A DNA stretch of 43,704 bases. Source: DASRDR01 sp963812945 [NCBI: uncultured Candidatus Rokubacteria bacterium] (GTDB taxonomy: Bacteria > Methylomirabilota > Methylomirabilia > Rokubacteriales). Where the stretch lies: assembly GCA_963812945.1 (NCBI GenBank), contig CAWEXD010000009.1, positions 1 to 43,704 of the forward strand, written 5' to 3'. The position numbers were made by a program, and so were the translations under genes. The notes below the pieces were generated by a model that worked only from the letters and a program-made list of their open reading frames with translations, made no database searches and was not told the DNA's origin. Positions 1 through 7,292 of the stretch are shown here, piece after piece (position 1 is the first letter of the stretch; each line of letters begins with the position of its first letter).

Positions 1-325
1 ACGACCGAAGTAGGTAACCCCGGCAGCCGGCCGGCCACGACCGCCTCAAGCCGCCCCTCGGCCGTGAAGCTCCAGCCGCCGTCGCGGTCGGGCGTGAAGA
101 CCAGGCGCCCGGCGAGCAGCTTGCGGAGCGCCTGCTGGCTCTGCTGAACGTTCTCGTGGAGGGCGGTCTGCCACTCCATCAAGACTTGCTCCATGGCTGA
201 CCGGACGGCCGCGTCATCGAGGGCTGGCGCGGCGGGCAGCGCCGTGCGATCTCGGCCTCGAGGTCGGCCTTCTCCGCCTCCCGCCGCGTGATCGCGGCGA
301 TCACGGTCGGCAGCCCGGCGCCGCC
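1..325 (-). pseudogene. C-terminal remnant of a serine recombinase
   Basis: The minus strand encodes a stretch ending in QQSQQALRKLLAGRLVF and DRDGGWSFTAEGR. This resembles the C-terminal tail of resolvase/invertase-type serine recombinases, where a helical stretch precedes a short LxxLLxGRLxFTP-like segment. The upstream part (TRREAEKADLEAEIARR) is in another frame, so a one-base shift near 248-252 separates the two. The catalytic N-terminal domain is absent and the 5' portion runs off the window. It is a decayed piece of a mobile element. The family call rests on tail similarity only. Confidence 0.45.
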
Positions 326-331
326 CTGGGC

Positions 332-446
332 GAACGGGAAAGTTCTCGGAGTTGACGCAGGAGTGGGCATAGCCGTAGCGCCCCGCGGCCACCAGTTCCT
401 CGGTGGACCGGCCGTCTCCGACGACGATCCGATAGCTCGCCGTCAT
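332..446 (-). pseudogene. Fragment of an unrecognised small protein, fused to recombinase debris
   Basis: An ATG at 446 overlaps the TGA of the upstream EamA gene (ATGA). It opens a frame with a protein-like start (MTASYRIVVGDGRSTEE), followed by a GRYGYAHSCVNSENF segment. After about 38 residues the sequence becomes arginine-rich and reads out of frame through recombinase-like DNA. The frame stays open to position 1. I do not recognise the family. The stop/start overlap suggests it was once translated together with the transporter, and that recombinase debris replaced its 3' part. Confidence 0.35.
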
Positions 447-856
447 CCGCCCTGGGCCTGGAGCAGCAGGATCCCGGACACGATCAGGACGATCGCCAGC
501 AAGCGAACTGCCGTCAGCGGCTCCTGCAGAGCGACGAACCCCCACCAGGAGCACCAGCGCGGTCGAGGTCCCTCCGATGATGACCGACGAGGTCACCCGC
601 AATCCCCGCTCGTAGGCGAGAAGACCGAAGATATCGACCCCGGACGCCGCGACTCCCGCCAGAGCCAGGAGCCAGAGCGCGTTGGGCTTGAGCACGATCT
701 CCTGCCCGCTGGCCCGCATCGCGACCAGAGCGATCGCGTTGACCAGGAAGGCCACGCCGCCGCGTTGACCTTCGTCGATCCGAGCTTCAGACAGATCGTC
801 CAGGTGGCCGCGGACGCGCCTGCCAGGAGCGCGAACAGCACGGCGGAGGTGAGCAT
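443..856 (-). pseudogene. Single-domain EamA/DMT-type membrane transporter, two frameshifts
   Basis: Joining three frames gives a small membrane protein of about 138 residues. It starts MLTSAVLFALLAGASAATW, continues through further hydrophobic helices and ends GILLLQAQGG. Length and helix pattern fit single-EamA-domain members of the drug/metabolite transporter superfamily. One frameshift lies near 752-757, in a GCGGCGGCG run. A second lies near 541-545, in a run of five G. Both are at low-complexity tracts, so either real decay or sequencing error would explain them. The stop overlaps the ATG of the next frame. Confidence 0.6.
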
Positions 857-859
857 CGT

Positions 860-1237
860 TCAGCCGCGTCCGTAGGGGTCGTCGATCACGACCCGCCAGC
901 TGCCGTCGGGCTGCCGGCGCATGACCTCGATGGCCTTGCCCGTTCGCTCGATCGGGCTGCCGTCGGGGCCGGTCGCCGACATGCCCCAGTCGTTGTAGAC
1001 GATGGCGAGGTCGCCGGCGCCGGCCACGACCTTGACCACGTTCAGCCTGAGCTTGGGCCGCAGAGCCACCAGCCGGCTGAGCACCTGGCGGATGGCGGCG
1101 TGGCCGTGCACCACCTGGCCATCATGCTGAACGAGGCTCGCGTTCTCCTCGTACAAGGCCACCACCTTGTCCAGATCGCCCGCGCTGACATACTCGCCGA
1201 ACAGACGGTCGCACTCCTCCGGGCTTCGAGCCGGCAT
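860..1237 (-). CDS. SnoaL/NTF2-like protein (ketosteroid-isomerase fold)
   Basis: This 125-residue protein has the layout of the NTF2-like/SnoaL superfamily. An N-terminal helix pair (SPEECDRLFGEYVSAGDLDKV) is followed by ALYEENASLV, a HGHAAIRQVL segment, and β-strands ending in the typical GSWRVVIDDPYGRG. The family covers small α+β barrel enzymes and binding proteins, so the substrate cannot be told from sequence. The ATG at 1237 is chosen because the family motif starts directly after it; an in-frame extension upstream is arginine-rich and unlike coding sequence. A truncated VOC gene lies just upstream on the same strand. Confidence 0.7.
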   Translation of the reverse strand: MPARSPEECDRLFGEYVSAGDLDKVVALYEENASLVQHDGQVVHGHAAIRQVLSRLVALRPKLRLNVVKVVAGAGDLAIVYNDWGMSATGPDGSPIERTGKAIEVMRRQPDGSWRVVIDDPYGRG

Positions 1238-1254
1238 CGTCGCAACCTCCAGTC

Positions 1255-1413
1255 TCAAGGCGCCGCATCTTCTCCCTTGCTGGCCAGGGGGACGTTCGCA
1301 CTCGCCGGCAGCGAGCCGCTCACACAGACCCGGTAGCCATCGGGATCCTCGACCTCGAATTCCACCAGGCCGTAGAACATCCGCTCCGGAGCGCTGAGAC
1401 TGTAGCCGTCGCC
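1255..1413 (-). pseudogene. 3' fragment of a VOC/glyoxalase-fold gene
   Basis: The reading frame ends with a segment (ERMFYGLVEFEVEDPDGYR) typical of the last βαβββ module of glyoxalase/VOC proteins, where 'DPDGY' precedes the final strand. Only about 50 residues remain of an expected 120-140. Upstream sequence in this frame shows no family features. It is a truncated gene remnant; the metal-binding Glu would fall in 'EFEVEDPDG'. Confidence 0.5.
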
Positions 1414-1496
1414 GACCCGCGGACAAGGGCGCGTCGGAAGGTTGGAGCGCTTGGGCCTGGCCCCCCCTCGGCCCGTCAAAGAAATCCCTTCCAACG

Positions 1497-3140
1497 TTAG
1501 TTCGCGGTCCTCGTCTGCGCTAGAGACTCAGCGGCCAGCTCCCGCAGCCGGAACTTCTGCACCTTGCCGCTCGAGGTCATGGGGAATTCCTCCATGACCA
1601 ACGTGTGACGTGGGATCTTGAAGCTCGCCAGCTTGCCTCGACAGAAGTCCCTCAAGTCGTCGTTGCTCAGTTGCTGACCCGCCTTGAAAACGACGCAGGC
1701 ACAGGGGACTTCGCTTAAGTGAGAATCCGGAACACCGACGACCTGGACTTTGTCTATGGCTGGATGACGCAGCAGGAATGCTTCCACTTCGATCGGGTCC
1801 ACATTCTCCCCGCCGACCTTGAGCAAGTCCTTGTATCGGCCGAGGATGCGAATCCGGCCGTCATCCCTCATGGCCATCAGATCGCCGGTATGTAACCAAC
1901 CATCCGAGTCGATCGCTTTCGCAGTCTCTTCCGGTTTCTTGTAGTAGCCCTGCATGACCGAGTAACCACGCACGCACAGCTCCCCGAGCGTCCCATACGG
2001 CATCATCTCACCGGTCGTCGGATCGATGACCTTGAATTCGTAGCCGGGCAGTGGATTACCCGAGGCCAGGCACCGGTCTTCCTCCGGAGAATCCAGAAAC
2101 GATCTGGACACGCCACACCCGACCTCGGTCATTCCCCATCCGGTGACCGTGCGGCATAACAGCTGCTGCGCACGCCGTGCTGCCGGCTCGGTGCTGGCCA
2201 TGCCGGCGGCAAACAGCGCCGTGCGCAGGCTCGAGCGGTCAGTGTTTTTACACTCCGGGTGAGTCGTCAGCTCATGAAAGTGAGTATCGAAACCATCGAG
2301 AATCGTGACCCGTTCCTGCTCGATCAGGCCCAGCATTTCCCCCGCGTCGAAGCGATCGACCAGCAGCATTCTCGCGCCCGTACACAGAGACATGAGCGCT
2401 CCCTCGTAGAGCCCGAACACATGGAACAGAGGCATGTACATCAGGATCACGTCTCGGGTCGTCACGCCCATGCGGTTCGCGCCGTCTACGACGGTCCGCT
2501 GGATGTTGTGGCAGTGCATGACGCCCTTGGGGAAACCGGTCGAGCCCGAGGTGTACGTGATGAGGGCTGTTCCATCAGGGTCGACCTGCTGCTGTCGGCG
2601 CTCCAATTCCTCCCGGGAGCACGCAGTGCCCGCGGCCAACACTGCCTCCCAGTCACGGGTTCCCTTATGGGGGCTCTGTCCCAGGACGACGATCCGTTTC
2701 AGCTCCGGAACCTTTGTAGGACGCAGGTTGTCGGGATCTCCCGATCCGATCTCAGGACAGACTCGATGCACGGTCTCCAGATAGTCCACGGGACCGGAGC
2801 GATCCACCGTGATGAGCGTGGCAGAGTCGGACTGCCGCACGACGTATTCCAGATCATCGGTGCGAAAGCGAGTGTTGATCGGCACGACAATCGCTCCAAT
2901 CTTTGCGAGCGCGAAAAAGGCGTATAGCCACTCCGGACGATTGGGCATCCAGAGCGCGACCTTCTCGCCAGGCTGCACGCGGAGCTGGACAAAACCACGA
3001 GCGGTGCGATCGACTTCGTCCCGCAGATGTGCAAACGTCCAGCGCCGGCCCTCGTACCACAAAGCTTCACGGCTTCCCCAGCGACTGGCGGCCTGGTCCA
3101 CCAGCGATCCCAATGTTTGCTTTTCGAACCACTCGGTCAT
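1497..3140 (-). CDS. Acyl-CoA synthetase (AMP-dependent, ANL superfamily)
   Basis: The 547-residue product carries the ANL P-loop TALITYTSGSTGFPKG, the GWGMTEVG motif (A5), HTGDLMAMRDDGRIRILGR (A7/A8 hinge) and a C-terminal SGKVQKFRLREL with the catalytic lysine. Such enzymes activate a carboxylic acid to the acyl-AMP and transfer it to CoA. The overall pattern is closest to FadD-type fatty or aryl acyl-CoA ligases, but the substrate is not predictable. The ATG at 3140 is preferred over one at 3188 because GAAGGG lies about 7 nt before it and the protein then begins MTEWFEKQTLGSLVDQAA, a normal start for the family. It is probably cytosolic and monocistronic. Confidence 0.88.
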   Translation of the reverse strand: MTEWFEKQTLGSLVDQAASRWGSREALWYEGRRWTFAHLRDEVDRTARGFVQLRVQPGEKVALWMPNRPEWLYAFFALAKIGAIVVPINTRFRTDDLEYVVRQSDSATLITVDRSGPVDYLETVHRVCPEIGSGDPDNLRPTKVPELKRIVVLGQSPHKGTRDWEAVLAAGTACSREELERRQQQVDPDGTALITYTSGSTGFPKGVMHCHNIQRTVVDGANRMGVTTRDVILMYMPLFHVFGLYEGALMSLCTGARMLLVDRFDAGEMLGLIEQERVTILDGFDTHFHELTTHPECKNTDRSSLRTALFAAGMASTEPAARRAQQLLCRTVTGWGMTEVGCGVSRSFLDSPEEDRCLASGNPLPGYEFKVIDPTTGEMMPYGTLGELCVRGYSVMQGYYKKPEETAKAIDSDGWLHTGDLMAMRDDGRIRILGRYKDLLKVGGENVDPIEVEAFLLRHPAIDKVQVVGVPDSHLSEVPCACVVFKAGQQLSNDDLRDFCRGKLASFKIPRHTLVMEEFPMTSSGKVQKFRLRELAAESLAQTRTAN

Positions 3141-3361
3141 CGCACGCCCTTCACTTCTGCGCCGACTCTTCGGCTGCCCGCGCTCCACTCAATGAATGGA
3201 GACTTCCCCCGGTGAACCGACGTGCTAGCCACCTTGCTCGGTCCCCTTCCCCCGTCCGGGCTCCCCGCTCGGCCCTGCCGCGCGCCCGGACTGTAGCGCC
3301 TCGCCGGACCATCGGGCAAGGGCTTCATGAAGTTGGGGTCCTGATGGAAGGGAGGGGAATT

Positions 3362-3913
3362 CTACGGTGCCTGCATCTTGCGGCGCAGGTCTGCGGACCA
3401 TGTTTCACGAGGCTGAAAGCCGGGCAGGGAGCGGGCGAGCTTCTCGGTCCACTGCATGATCTCGGCGTCGCTCTTCGAGAAGTCCACCGTCTCGCGGCAG
3501 GGCTGCTCGCAGTACCACGGCGTGTCGAAGAACAGTTCGAGGCGGTTGCCCTCGGGGTCGCGGAAGTAGACCGAGATGGCGTTGCCGTGCGTGACCGGGG
3601 AGACCTCGGTCACCTTTTCGCCCTTCAGTGCCTCGTTGAATTGGCGCAGCGCCTTGAAATCGGGCACGCGGAAGGAGATCTGGTTGATGACGTTGAAAGG
3701 CAGATTGTCCGGCCGCCCGGTGGCGAGCACGATCTGGTGATGCTCGTTCGGGTCGCGGCTGAGAAACACCAGGCCCACCTTGCCCTTCGGCGTGGGCAGC
3801 TCGCCGCGGTCGGTGACCGTGAAGCCGAGCACGCGGGAATAGAAGTCCTCCATGAGTGGAAGGTCGCGCACGTAGAAACCCATGTGACTGAAGGCGAGGC
3901 TGGGGACGCTCAC
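3362..3913 (-). CDS. VOC-superfamily dioxygenase-like protein
   Basis: This is a 183-residue single-module protein of the vicinal-oxygen-chelate fold. SHMGFYVRDLPLMEDFYSRVLGF supplies the first metal-ligand His, and ISVYFRDPEGNRLELFFD supplies the typical DPEGN...E end with the Glu ligand. A middle HHQIVLATG strand supplies a second His. It resembles type I extradiol dioxygenases/glyoxalases in layout. A C-terminal extension (about 50 residues with PGFQPRETW) is beyond the core fold. The GTG at 3913 is chosen because GGGGAG lies 6 nt upstream; a GTG at 3967 has no such site. The substrate is unknown; an aromatic-catabolic role is only a guess. Confidence 0.75.
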   Translation of the reverse strand: MSVPSLAFSHMGFYVRDLPLMEDFYSRVLGFTVTDRGELPTPKGKVGLVFLSRDPNEHHQIVLATGRPDNLPFNVINQISFRVPDFKALRQFNEALKGEKVTEVSPVTHGNAISVYFRDPEGNRLELFFDTPWYCEQPCRETVDFSKSDAEIMQWTEKLARSLPGFQPRETWSADLRRKMQAP

Positions 3914-4445
3914 GGTTGTCTCCCCATTCGATGCCGGGAAGCAGTTAGATAACTTTACCTGAGGCACAAGCGGCGCTTACAGGCGCACCGCAAACTGCTC
4001 CGGTCCCTCTACAAGAGGGTGGTCGACATAACGCCCCTCCTCGGTCGGGTCCCATTGGGGGCTGGCGGACAACGCTCGCCCTGCGTGACGGCCTCCCGCG
4101 ACCCCAAGCCTGCGCCGTCGGCGCGGAGGGTGTCAAGGACGGCACGGGGTGGGATCCGCGGCGTCCAGGACTTCGGCGTCGTTCGGTGAGGGCGCGAGGA
4201 AGCACGGGCGGGCCCGATCCGCCGCAGCGAGTCTAGAGATCGAGCGCCCCCCCCGTGAGACCCGGCGCGATGGCGGACGCACCAGGCGGCGGGCCGCGCC
4301 CGAGCTGGCGAATCAAAATATATGGACCAATTCGATCATCTGGGCTTAGGCAACCTTGGGCTAGGGGAGAGTGGCGAGTGTTCTGCCATCAGGCCGCCCG
4401 TACCCGGACGCGGATGGGTACCGCGGAGGTCGTCGATCGTGACGA
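3914..4445. other. Non-coding stretch with one copy of a 29-bp repeat
   Basis: No frame here has credible protein signals on either strand; the open frames are arginine-rich shadows. The only structure noted is one copy of a 29-bp repeat at 4393-4421. A locally AT-richer stretch around 4310-4345 may hold a promoter, but no clear pair of hexamers stands out. Confidence 0.5.
4393..4421. repeat. 29-bp direct repeat copy 1 (contains GTACCC/GGGTAC dyad)
   Basis: These 29 bases occur identically at 5225-5253. Each copy contains GTACCC and GGGTAC separated by ten bases, so each could form a short hairpin. The two copies flank the GNAT gene and the inverted substrate-binding-protein fragment (about 800 bp). 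Confidence 0.85.
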
Positions 4446-5207
4446 CTATGGCGTGATGGGGTGGGGTCCCCGCCGCATGAACCAGAGGTGCGGCCCCTCG
4501 TCGGGGACCTCCCCCTCGACGGCGATCTCGAAGCCGTACCGCTGGTAGAGCGGCACGTTCAGCGGCGTCTCGGTGAACAGCCGGCACTCGACCCCGTCCT
4601 GGTCGACGCGCGAGAGCCCGGCTCGCAACAGCAGGGTTCCGAGGCCGAGACCCTGCCGCGCGGGGTCCACGCCGATAAAGGGGAGATGCCAGTGCGGGAC
4701 GGACGGGGCGGCCTCGCGGATGCGACGCTGGTGCTGGAGCATCCCGTCGTAGCGCGCTCGCGCCCCGTCGCTGAACGCGCTGACGACCGCGGTCAGCCCC
4801 GCTCGGTCTGCGCGCTCGTCGGTCCGCCCGATCGCGGCGCTCGGCGGCAGCCAGATAGCGGTCGCCTCGACCGGCCCGGCGGTCACGTACACCTCCCCAA
4901 AGAGGAGGCCGTACTGCGTCCAGGCTGCCATGAGCGGCGGCAGGAGGCGCTCCCGCTCGACGGGGTCAGAGAGCACGTGGGTGAAGAACGGATCGTTGGC
5001 GAAGGCCCGCGCCAGCACCGCTCCCGATGCCGCGACCTGCCCCAACTCGTCATCAACGGCAAGACCGCGAAGGCCCTCGGCCTCACGATCCCGCCGGCGG
5101 TGCTCGCGCGGGCGGACGAGGTGATCCAGTAGATCGAGTACTGGGCGAGGTGAGTTCGGGCGAGTAGTTGCCGAGCGCACCTGCTCGCTCTGTGTGCTTG
5201 CGTCCAC
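4446..5207 (-). CDS. GNAT-family N-acetyltransferase with a chimeric N-terminus
   Basis: Residues from about 62 onward form a GNAT domain: a start-like ASGAVLARAFANDPFF, then HLPFIGVDPARQGLGLGTLL (the acetyl-CoA-binding R/Q-x-x-G-x-G/A loop) and LYQRYGFEIAVEGEVP near the end. The first ~55 residues are unlike any acetyltransferase. They are the antisense translation of a substrate-binding-protein 3' end that lies on the plus strand at 5043-5132. The native N-terminus is therefore lost, or translation begins at GTG 5018 (191 codons). The substrate is unknown. A 29-bp repeat lies on each side, which marks the segment as rearranged. Confidence 0.6.
   Translation of the reverse strand: MDASTQSEQVRSATTRPNSPRPVLDLLDHLVRPREHRRRDREAEGLRGLAVDDELGQVAASGAVLARAFANDPFFTHVLSDPVERERLLPPLMAAWTQYGLLFGEVYVTAGPVEATAIWLPPSAAIGRTDERADRAGLTAVVSAFSDGARARYDGMLQHQRRIREAAPSVPHWHLPFIGVDPARQGLGLGTLLLRAGLSRVDQDGVECRLFTETPLNVPLYQRYGFEIAVEGEVPDEGPHLWFMRRGPHPITP
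5043..5132 (+). pseudogene. 3' fragment of an ABC substrate-binding-protein gene, inverted
   Basis: The plus strand reads LVINGKTAKALGLTIPP then AVLARADEVIQ and a stop. This is nearly identical to the last 29 codons of the intact gene at 5422-6408 on the other strand (LVINLKTAKALGLTIPP...). The two copies form an inverted pair about 290 bp apart. The rest of this gene copy is missing. Its antisense supplies the aberrant N-terminus of the GNAT frame. Confidence 0.85.
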
Positions 5208-5224
5208 GCGAGCCCCGACGTCAT

Positions 5225-5253
5225 GCCGCCCGTACCCGGACGCGGATGGGTAC
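5225..5253. repeat. 29-bp direct repeat copy 2 (contains GTACCC/GGGTAC dyad)
   Basis: Identical to 4393-4421 over 29 bases; flanking bases differ on both sides. It ends the block that holds the GNAT frame and the inverted gene fragment. Confidence 0.85.
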
Positions 5254-5339
5254 GAGCAACCTAAGGGGGGCAGTTCCCGTCGGGGACACCAGCGCTTTAG
5301 GTTGACCGTCCCGCTGCACGGTCCTGTGACGGCTGCCTA

Positions 5340-5421
5340 GTGGCCCCGGCTCGGCATCGGCGGCGAGGGGCGAGGCGAGAACGCTCAGACCAAGTAGATG
5401 CAGGAGCGCCCGCCGGCCCAA
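5340..5421 (-). pseudogene. Signal-peptide fragment of a second substrate-binding protein
   Basis: Immediately after the stop of the intact substrate-binding protein, a TTG at 5421 opens GRRALLHLLGLSVLASPLAA followed by DAEPGPL. This is the kind of signal peptide found on the same family of periplasmic proteins. The mature part is absent and the frame continues through non-family sequence into the 29-bp repeat. Together with the inverted 3' piece at 5043-5132 it suggests a tandem paralogue that was deleted and partly inverted. Confidence 0.5.
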
Positions 5422-6408
5422 CTACTGAATCACCTCATCCGCCCGCGCGAGCACCGCCGGCGGGATCGTGAGGCCGAGGGCCTTCGCGGTCTTGAGGTTG
5501 ATGACCAGCTCGAACTTCGTCGGCTGCTCGACGGGCAGGTCGGCGGGCTTGGCCCCTTTGAGGACCTTGTCCACGTAGGTGGCGGCGCGGCGCAACTGGT
5601 CGTAGTAGTTCACCGCATAAGACATGAGACCGCCGGCATCGACAAACTGCCGGTGGCCCCACATCGTCGGTATCCGATGCTTGGCCGCGAGGTCCACGAT
5701 GGTTCTTCGGTGCTCGAAGGTCAGAACACCGGCAGCGCCAAAAAGGGCGTGGGCGCGCTCCCGGGCTATCGCGACAAAAGCGCTCTCAAACTCGCCAGGT
5801 CCTCGCACCTCGTGCGGTTGCAGTGTCAGGCCCAGTGCCGGAGCCGAATCCTTCAGTTCCTTTAACACCAGCACATTGGATCGGTCGGCCGGGTTATAGA
5901 GGATCGCCACGCGGGATGCGGTGGGAGCAACTTGCTTTAGGAGTTCCAACCGTTTCCCGCCTAACTCGGCGCTGACGCTTGCCAAGCCCGTGATGTTCCC
6001 ACCCGGTCGCGCGAAGTTGGCAATGAGCCCGGCGCCAACCGCATCGGCAACGGCCACGAAGACGATAGGGATTGTGCTGGTCGCCTGCTTGGCGGCCATG
6101 GCCGCTGGCGTAGTAGGGGTGACGATAACGTCCAGCTTGAGGCGCGCCAGCTCGGTCGCAAGTTCGGGCAGACGGGCCACCTGCCCGTTTGCAAATCTGT
6201 ACTCGATAGCAATGTTCTGCCCCTCGACGTAACCGAGCGCCTGCAAGCCCTGCCGGAAGGCGTCCACCTCCGGCGAGGGTCCGGCAGTCCCGTAGTGCAG
6301 GAACCCAATCCGGGGGACCTTCCCCGCCTGCTGCGCCTGAGCGGCGAGCGGCGCGGCGAGGAGGGCCAGGACGAGGGTGGCTGGGGCCGTGAGCCGGCCG
6401 AGCCTCAT
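5422..6408 (-). CDS. Periplasmic substrate-binding protein of the ABC_sub_bind (PF04392-type) family
   Basis: This 328-residue protein starts with a signal peptide (LVLALLAAPLAAQAQQ) and continues KVPRIGFLHYGTAGPSPEV, a typical start of this family. It keeps the conserved DVIVTPTTPAAMAAK, TIPIVFVAVADAVGAGL and FARPGGNITGLASVSAEL stretches and ends ALGLTIPPAVLARADEVIQ. Members bind small organic ligands for ABC importers, although many are encoded alone, as here, with no permease or ATPase nearby. The ATG at 6408 is preceded by GGAGG at 4-5 nt spacing. The ligand is unknown. A paralogue's signal peptide and an inverted 3' copy lie downstream. Confidence 0.88.
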   Translation of the reverse strand: MRLGRLTAPATLVLALLAAPLAAQAQQAGKVPRIGFLHYGTAGPSPEVDAFRQGLQALGYVEGQNIAIEYRFANGQVARLPELATELARLKLDVIVTPTTPAAMAAKQATSTIPIVFVAVADAVGAGLIANFARPGGNITGLASVSAELGGKRLELLKQVAPTASRVAILYNPADRSNVLVLKELKDSAPALGLTLQPHEVRGPGEFESAFVAIARERAHALFGAAGVLTFEHRRTIVDLAAKHRIPTMWGHRQFVDAGGLMSYAVNYYDQLRRAATYVDKVLKGAKPADLPVEQPTKFELVINLKTAKALGLTIPPAVLARADEVIQ

Positions 6409-7063
6409 GGGTCCTCCTGTTTGTCTCGGAGGCCAGAGCGGTGGCCATACCTGCGGAGAGTCGCCTCGACCCTACCAGGGAGCCGGGGTGAAGCGCCAGG
6501 CGGCCTCCTTACGCCGCTGAAGTCGCGCTTGTGTCGAGGCGCCGAGACCAGATTCCGGAGCCCCGCCGAGTGGCCAGCCCGCCGTCGCCGCGCCCGGATC
6601 AGGGCCGCCACCGCCGGGAGAACTTTCACCGGGAATAGCCCCCGGACCTCCTGGGTCTCCGAACTTGCCAGCGGCGGATCCACTTTCTAGGCCGCCAGTA
6701 TCCCTCGAAACTCCCTGGTAAACGTGTCACGTCCGCTCGGGGGCACACTAGCCCACGATGCCCCATCTAATCGTGAGTTTAGGCGGCGGCGCGGGCGGTC
6801 GTGTCCCGGGTGTGGTGGAAAAACGAAAAGGCGCATTCTTCCGGTTCGGTAAGGGTGGTCAAACCCAAGACCGGCCGCCTGCCAGGACGGCCACCGGAGG
6901 AACGCGCTATGGACGAGCATGCCAGGAAGGGCGGGTGTCCACATGACGGGCGTGCGGGCACACTTGGCGAACTGATCCATGAGGCCATGTGGAGTTCCAG
7001 GCGCGTGGAGTCGGCGTTTGCTTGGGGTTACTTGGGGGCGGTTGGCGGCGATCTCGGCCATGC
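6409..7063. other. Non-coding stretch upstream of a tRNA remnant
   Basis: About 650 bases show no convincing gene on either strand. The minus-strand frames upstream of the substrate-binding protein and the plus-strand frame that reads into the tRNA are low in protein-like signal. The 6409-6430 part holds the ribosome-binding site of the substrate-binding-protein gene. Confidence 0.5.
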
Positions 7064-7113
7064 CGGGGCTCATAACCCAAAGGTCGCTGGTTCAAATCCA
7101 GCCCCCGCGACCA
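7064..7113 (+). tRNA. 3' half of tRNA-Met (CAT), truncated
   Basis: The sequence holds an anticodon loop CTCATAA (anticodon CAT at 7071-7073), a variable region AAGGTC, a T-arm GCTGG-TTCAAAT-CCAGC, a 3' acceptor strand CCCCGCG, discriminator A and an encoded CCA (7111-7113). Only three G:C pairs (GGG/CCC) remain next to the anticodon loop. The bases upstream form neither a D-arm nor the CGCGGGG acceptor partner, so the 5' half is missing. A 3' tRNA half like this is what an integrated element leaves at its attachment site. Confidence 0.7.
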
Positions 7114-7119
7114 AATCTA

Positions 7120-7160
7120 GGCCTCGGAAGGTAAGACCTTCCGGGGCCTTCGCCTTTTTC
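7120..7160 (+). terminator. Rho-independent terminator after the tRNA remnant
   Basis: A 13-bp stem (7120-7132 paired with 7136-7148, one G·T pair) with a three-base loop is followed by TTCGCCTTTTTC. Position and shape fit the native terminator of the tRNA gene. Confidence 0.8.
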
Positions 7161-7292
7161 GGGCTGAGTCGCCACCGATGCAAAGTGTGCGGGAACTGTG
7201 CCGGAGCCACCTCCGGACGATACCTGAGTAGCCAGGGTTCAATCGCGGTAACATGGCCGGCCGATACAAAGCCGATACCCAAGGAGTGCGTG

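Noticed and set aside
2259-2927. Plus-strand frame inside the acyl-CoA synthetase gene
   Set aside because: Shadow of the ANL gene, which has all core motifs on the minus strand.
6801-7292. N-terminal extension of the TPM-domain protein
   Set aside because: It would run through the tRNA remnant and its terminator; an AAGGAG site marks the ATG at 7293 instead.
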